Assembly: GCA_010692425.1 (NCBI GenBank)
Contig: JAAHHJ010000001.1
Location: 62,001-126,000, forward strand
Length of the DNA stretch: 64,000 nucleotides
Source of the DNA: Symploca sp. SIO3C6
GTDB taxonomy: Bacteria > Cyanobacteriota > Cyanobacteriia > Cyanobacteriales > Coleofasciculaceae
Reading direction: 5' to 3'
The notes under the pieces were generated by a model. It saw only the letters and a program-made list of their open reading frames with translations, was not told the DNA's origin and did not search any database. Made by a program: the position numbers and the translations under genes. Positions 17,062 through 24,819 of this stretch are shown here, in pieces. Positions within the stretch are counted from its first letter, which is position 1. The number at the start of each line of letters is the position of its first letter.

Positions 17062-17177
17062 TATTGGTGGAGGCAGGGTGTGGGGTGAAACGCTTCTTGA
17101 CGCTTTCTGTTTTAAGAGCTATTCTATAAGGCTATTGAGTAAACTTAACCAAAGCACGTGGGTTTTCTTTAGGCTTA

Positions 17178-18425
17178 ATGGAAGAGGATCTCAAGATAAT
17201 GCCAGCTCACTTGCTCGTCGAGTCCATGTATAAGGCAATCAACCGTAGGGACGTTGCCGCCGCCATCAATTTTGTAGACGACGACTGCATATACGAGGAT
17301 CTCAATTTTCCCCAACCTTTTCGGGGTAAGGAGGCAGTTAAACAACTTTTTGAGGAATCATGTCAAGGTTTACCAGATGATTTGCAATTTGTCATTGACG
17401 AAATTACTGTCGGGGATCCTTTTGCAGCTGGTGTACTCTGGCATGTAGAGCTTGATGGCATTCCCTTTCCCAACGCACGAGGGGTTAGTTTCTATCGCCT
17501 ATCGGAAAAGACCGGGAAGTTAATCTTTGCACGCGATCTTGTTGAACCTCCTGTTAAACTAGGCAAGGCGGCATTCTGGATCATCCGGCTGGTAACTCCA
17601 CTAGTGCGGCGACTGCTGAAATCTCAGAAATCTAATAGTGAGAAACTGAGATTATCCTCACCACAAGCCACAGAGGTTGAACCCAATCAGCGCCGACTCT
17701 CAGTATTATTGTGGATACTCTCAGCAGCCTATATTTACATCCTCCTACTTTCTCCACCAGGACAGATAGTTCCAGGGGAGCCCGCTTGGGCAATTCAACC
17801 GGAAACACTACAGGAAATTTTCGATGAGTCGCTCAACTTCTTCTTCGTTTTACCTGTTTTAAATGCAGTTGGCATTAATTACCTCAATTCTCCAACAATC
17901 CACCCTGTAATAGAAGCACTCTTCAATTTTGCCGAAGCCTGGATCTTTATGTTCTTACCCCTAATGCTGATTGATCAAAGGGCTGGCAATCTTCCCAAGC
18001 TTCCCATTTGGAGCATGGCAATGTTCCTCACTAATGGGATTATTTGCCCTTACATGGCGCTACGCCAATATAACCCACTACCCCAGCCCCAGAATAAAAC
18101 TCAAAAAAGCTGGCTGGCTCCTGTGTTTGGATGGATAGGATTGATAGTAGGTACTATTGCCTTAGCTTGGGGTTTTGTGGGAAGACCAGAATTTGGAGAT
18201 TTGGCACAGAGGGGGCAATACTTTGGGGAGCAGCTATTGACAAATCGGGTAACTTTGGCTTTTTGTATTGATCTAGTGCTGTTTTCTATCTTTCAGGCTG
18301 TACTTCTCAGAGCAGTTAATCCCTCACAGAGTAAGAGGCGCTGGCTTAGTTATATTCCCTTTTGGGGACTTGCAGCTTGGCTGATTATGCCCCCCGGCTC
18401 AGGGGCGGGGGATTCTCCAGCCTAG
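17178..18425 (+). CDS. NTF2-like (SnoaL) domain fused to membrane domain
   Basis: 415 residues. Residues ~8-135 are an NTF2/SnoaL-type cone fold ([25 protein letters not shown], then [13 protein letters not shown]). After a linker come about five membrane segments (~175-195, ~215-240, ~250-275, ~318-340, ~358-380). No enzyme motif stands out; the NTF2-like part could bind a small ligand or act as a subunit. An alternative start is ATG 17199 with AGAGGA upstream. The last residues [11 protein letters not shown] come from a GC-rich hairpin resembling an IS200/IS605 end, so the native C-terminus may be replaced. It overlaps the 3' end of the convergent SDR fragment. Confidence 0.62.
   Translation: MEEDLKIMPAHLLVESMYKAINRRDVAAAINFVDDDCIYEDLNFPQPFRGKEAVKQLFEESCQGLPDDLQFVIDEITVGDPFAAGVLWHVELDGIPFPNARGVSFYRLSEKTGKLIFARDLVEPPVKLGKAAFWIIRLVTPLVRRLLKSQKSNSEKLRLSSPQATEVEPNQRRLSVLLWILSAAYIYILLLSPPGQIVPGEPAWAIQPETLQEIFDESLNFFFVLPVLNAVGINYLNSPTIHPVIEALFNFAEAWIFMFLPLMLIDQRAGNLPKLPIWSMAMFLTNGIICPYMALRQYNPLPQPQNKTQKSWLAPVFGWIGLIVGTIALAWGFVGRPEFGDLAQRGQYFGEQLLTNRVTLAFCIDLVLFSIFQAVLLRAVNPSQSKRRWLSYIPFWGLAAWLIMPPGSGAGDSPA
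18390..18415. repeat. GC-rich hairpin resembling an IS200/IS605-type end
   Basis: CCCCCG and CGGGGG form a short stem followed by GATTCT, the pattern of subterminal hairpins of IS200/IS605 elements in cyanobacteria. No transposase is present; the tract codes for the last residues of the NTF2-like protein. Confidence 0.35.
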
Positions 18426-18841
18426 TATTGATTGCGCCCAGCCATAACACCGCCATCTACATCCCAAATAGCACCAGTAACCCAATTGGCTTTCTCAGAG
18501 AGTAGATAAACCACTGCTTCAGCAACATCTGTAGGTGTTCCTACTCTTCCAATGGGATGGAAACTATTGAATCCTTCTAGGGCAGAATGAACTTGTTCTT
18601 TGGGGATAAAACCTTGGTAAATGGGGGTTTCTACTACTGCAGGAGATACTGCATTAACTCTAATCTTATGTTTGGCTAGTTCCATTGCTAAATGTTGGGT
18701 TAGGGAGTGTAAACTAGCTTTAGCCATGGAGTAGGCAGAGGAGGGAGTAGCTTCTACAGCTTGTTTAGCCCACATCGAGCCAATGTTAACTATCGCACCA
18801 GGTTTGCCATTATTACCGTTAGTTATTTTTACCCTCGCCAA
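18422..18841 (-). pseudogene. C-terminal half of a short-chain dehydrogenase (SDR)
   Basis: The frame encodes only the second half of a classical [14 protein letters not shown] with the catalytic Ser, then SAYSMAKAS with the Tyr-x-x-x-Lys pair, then [15 protein letters not shown] and the C-terminal [17 protein letters not shown]. The NAD-binding half with TGxxxGxG, about 110 residues, is absent. Upstream there is only the end of pfkA, which it overlaps by 23 bases in another frame. The gene was probably decapitated by a deletion that joined it to pfkA. Its 3' end touches the IS-like hairpin of the convergent gene. Confidence 0.75.
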
Positions 18842-19904
18842 TATAAATACCGAGGGCGCGTGCCGTCTGTACCAGATAACTATCAGGTTCTACTGACAGG
18901 GGAGAGGACAGCAAGACTTCTTCTAAGGGTATACTTTTTACTTGGAAGTTTTGCCAAGCGACCATGCGGTCATACTGTTGTTGAGCGATTAAATCTACTG
19001 CTGCTTTACCAAAGGCCGCGGCGACAATCCGGTCTAAAGCAGAAGGCATACCACCCCGTTGCACATGTCCCAAGACAGTTACTCTGGTTTCTACTTCTTG
19101 GGTGAGAGTGTGGGCAACTTGCTCCGAAATGTACTGACTAATCCCGCGCAGGCGCACTTGACCTAGGGAATCAGTATAGATGCTAGAGGATCCCTCTTCT
19201 GTTTTCACGCCCTCTGCCACTACAATAATTGCAAATTTACGCCCCCAATGATCTCGCAGCGCATTAATTTTTTGACAAATATCAGCAATTGAGTAGGGGA
19301 TTTCAGGAATTAAAATAATATCTGCTCCTCCAGCAATGCCAGCGTGGAGGGCTAAATGTCCCGATTGACGACCCATGACTTCAACTATCATCACACGGTC
19401 ATGACTGGCAGCAGTATAGGTCAAACGGTTGAGGGATTCTGTAATTGTATTGACAGCAGTATCAAAACCGACAGCTCTTTCTGTGATGGCAACATCGTTA
19501 TCAATTGTCTTAGGGATAGCCACTAAGTTCCATTTACCTTGACAGGCTAAATCGCGAAGAATGGCAAGGCTACCATCTCCGCCGATAGCGATTAGGGCAT
19601 CTATTGCTAAAGCCTGATAACTAGCAAGTAATTCGCTAGTATGGTCTGAGGTGTTTCCTTTGCTGGTGCTTCCTAGATAAGTTCCCCCCATGCTGAGTAA
19701 GGGATCAATGCCATGGACATCCAAGCCATGAAGATTGAGGGCGATTGCCTTGCGCTCAAGCAAACCTTGGGTTGCGTTGGGAATACCAACTATTTCCCAA
19801 TTATAAGTGAGGGTAGCATGGCTAATCACAGCCCGAATCACACAGTTGAGTCCAGGACAGTCGCCACCACTGGTAAGAATGCCAATCCGTTTTCGCTGAC
19901 CCAT
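18819..19904 (-). CDS. pfkA: ATP-dependent 6-phosphofructokinase
   Basis: 361 residues, the normal size for cyanobacterial PFK. Ordered motifs: [13 protein letters not shown] (nucleotide binding), IGGDGSLAI (the glycine after GGD indicates ATP rather than PPi use), PKTIDND with the catalytic Asp, [13 protein letters not shown], and the fructose-6-phosphate contact GHVQRGG. Phosphorylates fructose 6-phosphate in glycolysis in the cytosol. The C-terminus IYIGEGKNN seems complete although an SDR fragment abuts it. Good ATG start; upstream is a gap to the GMC gene, so probably its own promoter. Confidence 0.95.
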   Translation of the reverse strand: MGQRKRIGILTSGGDCPGLNCVIRAVISHATLTYNWEIVGIPNATQGLLERKAIALNLHGLDVHGIDPLLSMGGTYLGSTSKGNTSDHTSELLASYQALAIDALIAIGGDGSLAILRDLACQGKWNLVAIPKTIDNDVAITERAVGFDTAVNTITESLNRLTYTAASHDRVMIVEVMGRQSGHLALHAGIAGGADIILIPEIPYSIADICQKINALRDHWGRKFAIIVVAEGVKTEEGSSSIYTDSLGQVRLRGISQYISEQVAHTLTQEVETRVTVLGHVQRGGMPSALDRIVAAAFGKAAVDLIAQQQYDRMVAWQNFQVKSIPLEEVLLSSPLSVEPDSYLVQTARALGIYIGEGKNN

Positions 19905-20038
19905 AAATTGATAGCAGTTTTGATTAGTTGATTAGAGAATATCCGATTTAGATGCACAGTTAACAATAGGGGACTAAAAAGTTAGTGACTTTTAGAAAAT
20001 TCTGGAAGATTACAGGGATTTAACTAAGAGTCTCTTAA

Positions 20039-21676
20039 CTAATAATTAGCAATTAATAAATCAGCAGCTTTTTCCGCAATCATAATTGTAGGAGCATTCG
20101 TATTACCACTAACAATCGTGGGCATAATTGAGGCATCTACTACCCGCAACCCCTGAACTCCATGTACTTGTAGTTGTGAGTTAACTACTGCCATGGGGTC
20201 ATTACCCATTTTGCAAGTACCAACTGGATGATACAAAGTTTCTACGGTATTACGGATGTAGTCAGCAATTTCTTCCTTCTTTTCTACTCCAGAACCAGGA
20301 AAAATTTCCTTACCTCTAAATTTATCAAAAGCCGAAGCTTGTATTAGTTGACGAGATATTTTAATACCAGTTAGCAAACACTCCCAATCCGCTTCACTGG
20401 CTAGGTAATTTGGTTGAATTACAGGCGGAACTAAGGGTTCAGGCGAACGTAAACTAATATAACCCCGGCTTTGCGGATGCAACAGAGTTGCACCAAGACT
20501 AAAATAATGCCCTTCTCGTCGATTAAAACCGTGGTTTTGGAAGTACAGTGGCGCAAACAGCAATTGTAAATCAGGTGTGGCTAAATCCGGTTTAGTTTTT
20601 AAAAATCCCCCGGCTTCAGCAATATTGGAAGTTAGTGGCCCTTGTTTGAACAGTAGATATTTGAGAAAATTACCGATATTGTTAGCTTGATCTAGGCTAA
20701 GGGGTTGACTACATTCATAGATAACGCCTGCGATCAAATGGTCTTGGAGATTTTGCCCAACTCCTGGCAAATCAACTATTACTGGAATTCCCAAAGCCTT
20801 GAGATGTTCTGCTGGTCCAATCCCAGAAAGCATTAGTAGTTGTGGGGAATTAATTGCACCGCTACAGAGAATTACTTCCCGTGCTACTTTAATCTTATTG
20901 GTGGCCCCGTCTTCTTGAATATACTCTACACCGGCAATACGATTTCCTTCCCACAGTAGACGAGTTGCTTGAGTATTAGTGCCAATAGTAAGGTTAGGGC
21001 GATCGCAAACAGGCTTCAAGTAAGCAGTTGCTGTACTATGGCGCTGACCATTTTTCTGATTAACTTGATAAAAGCCAACTCCTATTGGTTCTGGAGAGTT
21101 AAAATCATCAGTGCTTCCCAGGCCAATTTCTACGCCTGCTTGCACAAAGGCGTGGGAAAGGGGATTAGTGTAGCGCAAACCAGCAACATTAATAGGACCG
21201 CCAGTACCATGGTATTGGGAAGCTCCTCTTTCCTGATTTTCACACTTTTGGAAATAGGGCAGCACTTGGGAAAAGCTCCATCCCGAATTTCCTAACTTGT
21301 CCCAGTAGTCGTAGTCGCAGCGATGCCCCCGAATATAGATCATCGCATTAATTGAACTGCTGCCTCCTAATACCTTGCCACGGGGCCAATAAAGTTGGCG
21401 GTTATTGAGATGAGACTGAGTTTCGGTGTAGTATGCCCAGTCGTATTCAGTTTTGAATAGTTTTGAGAAAGCAGCAGGAATGCGTAGGTTGAGTTTGCCA
21501 TCACCTTTGGCACTACCCCTACAGCCCTCCAGGCATCCTTCGGCAGTGCAATCGCTTTTGCCTGCTTCGAGGAGTACTACAGTAGTATTAGAGTTTTCTG
21601 TTAAGCGATTGGCTAGTACACAACCAGCTGAACCAGCACCGACAATTACATAATCGAATTTTGTAGCACTTTTCAT
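20039..21676 (-). CDS. GMC family FAD-dependent oxidoreductase (choline dehydrogenase-like)
   Basis: 545 residues. FAD-binding VIVGAGSAGCVLANRL (10-25), GMC signature 1 around RGKVLGGSSSINAMIYIRG, signature 2 GAINSPQLLMLSGIGP, and the C-terminal catalytic region YHPVGTCKMG with SGNTNAPTIMIAEKAADL. GMC enzymes oxidise alcohols; substrate unknown, and choline is only the best-known case. Odd feature: residues ~41-61 (Cys/Gly-rich, CTAEGCLEGCRGSAKGDG) are an extra segment between the LLEAG strand and IPAAF, where relatives have a few residues. It corresponds to a repeat-like imperfect inverted repeat at 21494-21556. Confidence 0.88.
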   Translation of the reverse strand: MKSATKFDYVIVGAGSAGCVLANRLTENSNTTVVLLEAGKSDCTAEGCLEGCRGSAKGDGKLNLRIPAAFSKLFKTEYDWAYYTETQSHLNNRQLYWPRGKVLGGSSSINAMIYIRGHRCDYDYWDKLGNSGWSFSQVLPYFQKCENQERGASQYHGTGGPINVAGLRYTNPLSHAFVQAGVEIGLGSTDDFNSPEPIGVGFYQVNQKNGQRHSTATAYLKPVCDRPNLTIGTNTQATRLLWEGNRIAGVEYIQEDGATNKIKVAREVILCSGAINSPQLLMLSGIGPAEHLKALGIPVIVDLPGVGQNLQDHLIAGVIYECSQPLSLDQANNIGNFLKYLLFKQGPLTSNIAEAGGFLKTKPDLATPDLQLLFAPLYFQNHGFNRREGHYFSLGATLLHPQSRGYISLRSPEPLVPPVIQPNYLASEADWECLLTGIKISRQLIQASAFDKFRGKEIFPGSGVEKKEEIADYIRNTVETLYHPVGTCKMGNDPMAVVNSQLQVHGVQGLRVVDASIMPTIVSGNTNAPTIMIAEKAADLLIANY

Positions 21677-22197
21677 GGAACTTAATATTGACCTACTTTT
21701 AACATCTCCCCGCGAACGAAAAACAGGGATTCTAAGCCGATGTTGCTCCGGGATTTAAAAACGCCCTAAAGCCTTCGGCATGGCGAGAGCTTAACGCAAC
21801 GCCTGCTCACGATATGATTTACTCAAATCGGTAATTACGACCTATCGTTGTGGGAGTGCCTTGCCTCCCGTTACTGACCTCGACTAGAATTGCTCCAGTT
21901 AGATTAGCTCTGGTCAATTTGACTGTTCTCCACAGTGAATTTTTGTAAAGATAATCCCTGCTTGCATAAAATCTTGCCATCACCCCTGAGAGCTATATAA
22001 GTAGTAGTTGAGGATTTGCCTTGAAGGGATTTGAGTTGAATAGAGTCTTTCTGCAATCTTATGAGGCAGATTCTTCGCTGAGGTGTAGGTAATGTGTGCT
22101 AGCAATGCGGCTTGGCTCTTTATCTATAACCAATACCCATATTCTATAGTTACAATTACAACACTTCGCAAATAGGCTCTAGTGTAAAAACCGTGAA
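21677..22197. other. Divergent intergenic region, no gene seen
   Basis: About 520 bases between the divergent GMC and sigma-like genes. Near 21706-21735, CTCCCCGCG and GGGATTCTAAGCC resemble a decayed IS200/IS605 end. The stretch 21765-21800 (GCCTTCGGCATGGCGAGAGC) is a GC-rich dispersed-type element. Promoters for both genes should lie here, but none is clear enough to name. Confidence 0.4.
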
Positions 22198-22857
22198 ATG
22201 GGCAAGGAAATAGACGCGCGCTTGAAACAACTCGCTCTCGAAGCGCAGCGGTATCCAAAAAAGAGCACACAGCGCCAAAGAGCTTTAGCTAAACTCTTAA
22301 GTGCTATTAGTAAATCTGGCAAGCTGACACATCCTTATCCTGGTCAATTTCGAGGTTTTTATCAGGATATTTATGCTGAGGCAAAACAAAGACTTTTTTG
22401 TCATATCTGCGAAAGAATTGATGAATATGACCCCCAACGAGAAGTTTTGCAATGGGCAAACTTTCTCTTCAAGAGACGCTTTTTTGTTGAGGCAGCTCGT
22501 GAGGTCATGCCTACAGTTCCCAAAGGTGTAAACCAGAAACAAATAATCAGGTTGACAATTGAAGACTTAGACAAAAGTAATCCATATTCAGCCAACTCTC
22601 AGCTAACTCCAACTCTGTCTCAAGAAATTATCCATTTTCTTGAATTAGATCCTGAAGGAATCTTTCAAGAAACCTATGCTGCCAAAAATCCCAAAGCTAA
22701 CTTCAGATTTTTAGCACTTAAAATCATCTCAGGATACTCTTGGAAAGAAATTGCCGAAGAGCTGAGTATGAAAATTCCAACCCTGAGCAGCTTTTACCAA
22801 CGTTCCTTGGTCAAGTTTGCACCTAAGTTCAAAGAATATTTATTAGTAGACACTTAA
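22198..22857 (+). CDS. Sigma-70-like factor, cyanobacterial ECF-like
   Basis: 219 residues. The N-terminal half has a region-2-like core (QFRGFYQDIYAEAKQRLFCH, then REVLQWANFLFKRRFF), and the C-terminus carries a region-4-type helix-turn-helix (FLALKIISGYSWKEIAEELS, then MKIPTLSSFYQRSLVKF). Proteins of this sort precede DUF1822 and CHAT genes in many cyanobacteria. ATG 22198 is followed at 22881 by the DUF1822 gene only 23 bases after the stop, so the two form an operon. Probably directs expression of a small regulon, perhaps the neighbouring CHAT gene; inference. Confidence 0.72.
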   Translation: MGKEIDARLKQLALEAQRYPKKSTQRQRALAKLLSAISKSGKLTHPYPGQFRGFYQDIYAEAKQRLFCHICERIDEYDPQREVLQWANFLFKRRFFVEAAREVMPTVPKGVNQKQIIRLTIEDLDKSNPYSANSQLTPTLSQEIIHFLELDPEGIFQETYAAKNPKANFRFLALKIISGYSWKEIAEELSMKIPTLSSFYQRSLVKFAPKFKEYLLVDT

Positions 22858-22880
22858 CCTGAATCAGATACTCCAGAACT

Positions 22881-23807
22881 ATGAACTCAACAAGCAACTA
22901 TCTAACTTTTACAGTGCCTCTAACCCTTTCAGCTCATGAGCTTGCACAGCAGTTTTACCATCTGCAATCTGACTCAAACCAGGCTAAACAAATTTACTTC
23001 AACACCTTAGCAGTATATGCAGTTAATTTTTACTTAAATTGCCTGGGAATTGAGACAGATTTGGAAGCAAGTGATAGCTGGAACCCATTTCTACAAGCTC
23101 TTGCAAACAATGCAGATTTATTGGTTAAAAATGTGGGCAAACTAGAATGTCGTCCTGTTTTGCCAGAGGAGCAAGTTTGTAAGGTGCCAGAGGAAGTAAT
23201 GTCAGATAGGATTGGCTATGTAGCAGTGAGGTTGGACTCAGACTTAACTGAGGCTCAACTACTTGGATTTGCTACTAGTACAGCACAATCAGAAATACCT
23301 ATACAAAATTTACGGTCTCTTGAAGATTTGCTAGACGTGGTCAGCCCCCTGAGTTTAGAGATTATTCTCAATAATGTAGTGTTGTTGAGACAGTGGTTGC
23401 ATGATAGCTTTGATCTGGGTTGGGAGAAAGTTTCCCAAGTGTTGAACCCCATACCAGCTGAACTAGGTTGGAGCTATCGTCGTATAGAGACTGGAGTCAA
23501 AAGAGGCAAATTAATTCATCTGGGCAGACAAGAAACGGCAGAGCAAATAGCCCTATTAGTGGGATTAAGGCCAACACAATTACCAGAACTAAATATAACC
23601 GTGGAAGTCTACCCTACAGGTTATGCTACTCATCTGCCACGGGATCTACAGCTGATGGTCCTAGATGAGGAGGGAGAAACGGTAATGCAAGCAATAGCCA
23701 AAAGTACTAAGAATATTCAGTTAGAGTTTAGTGGTGAAGAAGGAGAAAGTTTTGGTGTTAAGTTATCTTTGGATAATTATAGTATCATCGAGAATTTTAC
23801 GATTTGA
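22881..23807 (+). CDS. DUF1822 family protein
   Basis: 308 residues, cyanobacteria-specific DUF1822. Recognisable opening FTVPLTLSAHELAQQFYHLQ and NTLAVYAVNFYLNCLGIETD, middle IGYVAVRLDSDLTEAQLLGF, and RQWLHDSFDLGWEKVSQVL. The C-terminal part is beta-rich (PELNITVEVYPTG, LQLMVLDEEGETVMQA) and resembles the conserved ligand- or partner-binding half of the family. Function unknown; almost always next to a sigma-like gene, as here, so an anti-sigma or co-sensor role is plausible but unproved. Confidence 0.82.
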   Translation: MNSTSNYLTFTVPLTLSAHELAQQFYHLQSDSNQAKQIYFNTLAVYAVNFYLNCLGIETDLEASDSWNPFLQALANNADLLVKNVGKLECRPVLPEEQVCKVPEEVMSDRIGYVAVRLDSDLTEAQLLGFATSTAQSEIPIQNLRSLEDLLDVVSPLSLEIILNNVVLLRQWLHDSFDLGWEKVSQVLNPIPAELGWSYRRIETGVKRGKLIHLGRQETAEQIALLVGLRPTQLPELNITVEVYPTGYATHLPRDLQLMVLDEEGETVMQAIAKSTKNIQLEFSGEEGESFGVKLSLDNYSIIENFTI

Positions 23808-23947
23808 ATTAAAGACAAGGCTAGGCACTTGGAAAGTTTTAGGCTAGATTAATTCTTAGAAACAACTCTGCCGGCAAGATTCTATGGCATCGTAGATTGT
23901 TTTGAGTTTGGTAATAAAGATGGAGTTTTTTAAAGCCAAAATATTTT

Positions 23948-23982
23948 GTTTCCTCCTGTTCTTAAAAGAGATGGGAGGAAAC
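23948..23982. terminator. Hairpin between convergent genes
   Basis: GTTTCCTCC (23948) pairs with GGAGGAAAC (ending 23982) in a perfect nine-base stem with a 17-base loop. It lies between the DUF1822 gene and the convergent PAS gene and could end transcription from both sides. The rest of the 300-base gap shows no gene. Confidence 0.45.
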
Positions 23983-24105
23983 ATTAATGTTCATTATTTA
24001 CTCTCCATTGCTATAAGCTATGTTAGCCTTTTTGAAGGATCGATGTAAGACTCAACATAATTTCTCCATGCCAAAATTACAGTACCGTTGGTGGAGGAAT
24101 AATGT

Positions 24106-24732
24106 TCAATTTTCTATTGTTACTAACAGGTAAGGTAATTCACTCTCTTCTAACTTCAACCATTTAATTCTAAAATGACAAGTTAAAGCTGGTTCAACCT
24201 TAAGATCATCTTCGATAATGATTTTTTGTTCGGGAAACAGTTCACGGCTATCAATCAGGTATTGACAAGCACTCCAAATCTGTTCAGGTACACAATAACT
24301 CTGCAATTTATATTGAGAGAGTTTTTGGCATATTTGACGTGCAATTTGATTAGCGTAAACTAACTCTCCTTGCTCAGTTATAATTAAAACGCCTTCAAAA
24401 AAGCTTTCAATGATTACTTGCAGCCAGTCAGGCATATTTGGGCTGTTAACACTTACTTCCTGGGAAGCTTTGTCTGAAAAGTTAAGTTTTGTCTGGGTTG
24501 CCAGATGACTGTTAACAGGAAAGCTAGGAGAGACAGGGCAGAGAGCTTTAGGTTTTTCCTGCCTAATTGCCTGGAGATTCGGAGGTACTGAAAAGGAGCA
24601 AGGGTTGAAATCCCCTGCTTTTGGAAGCAGCTTGTATTCAGTTGGGGTTGAATCCTCGTCTGAATAACTTCTCCTAGCTCCTAACTCCTGACTCCTGACT
24701 CCTTTTTGAAGTTGAGGGTTTATCAAAAACAT
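24106..24732 (-). CDS. PAS-domain protein lacking the expected HTH output
   Basis: 208 residues. Residues ~1-95 are low-complexity and partly made of repeat DNA (the heptamer tract at 24670 lies near the start). From MPDWLQVIIESFFEGVLIIT to PYLLVTIEN is a PAS-like domain (EQGELVYANQIARQICQKL, then VPEQIWSACQYLIDSRELFPEQ). In cyanobacterial relatives I remember, this PAS domain is followed directly by a LuxR-type HTH. Here the frame stops right after the PAS domain, and translating the next ~100 bases shows no HTH. Either a truncated regulator or a free-standing sensor. It precedes nothing on its strand and sits downstream of the CHAT gene. Confidence 0.58.
   Translation of the reverse strand: MFLINPQLQKGVRSQELGARRSYSDEDSTPTEYKLLPKAGDFNPCSFSVPPNLQAIRQEKPKALCPVSPSFPVNSHLATQTKLNFSDKASQEVSVNSPNMPDWLQVIIESFFEGVLIITEQGELVYANQIARQICQKLSQYKLQSYCVPEQIWSACQYLIDSRELFPEQKIIIEDDLKVEPALTCHFRIKWLKLEESELPYLLVTIEN
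24670..24704 (-). repeat. CTCCTGA-type heptamer repeat inside coding sequence
   Basis: About five imperfect copies of a CTCCTRA heptamer lie in the 5' end of the PAS gene, encoding part of its low-complexity N-terminus. Confidence 0.7.
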
Positions 24733-24819
24733 ATGGTATCTCCCTGATGATTCCTATAATTATTATTCAGGATTAAACTCTCCCTTTTATGCAAAGTAAC
24801 AGCTGTTCGCCAAAAAAGT

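Noticed and set aside
18841-19904. Fusion of pfkA with the SDR
   Set aside because: They are in different frames and pfkA has its own stop; only a 23-base overlap exists.
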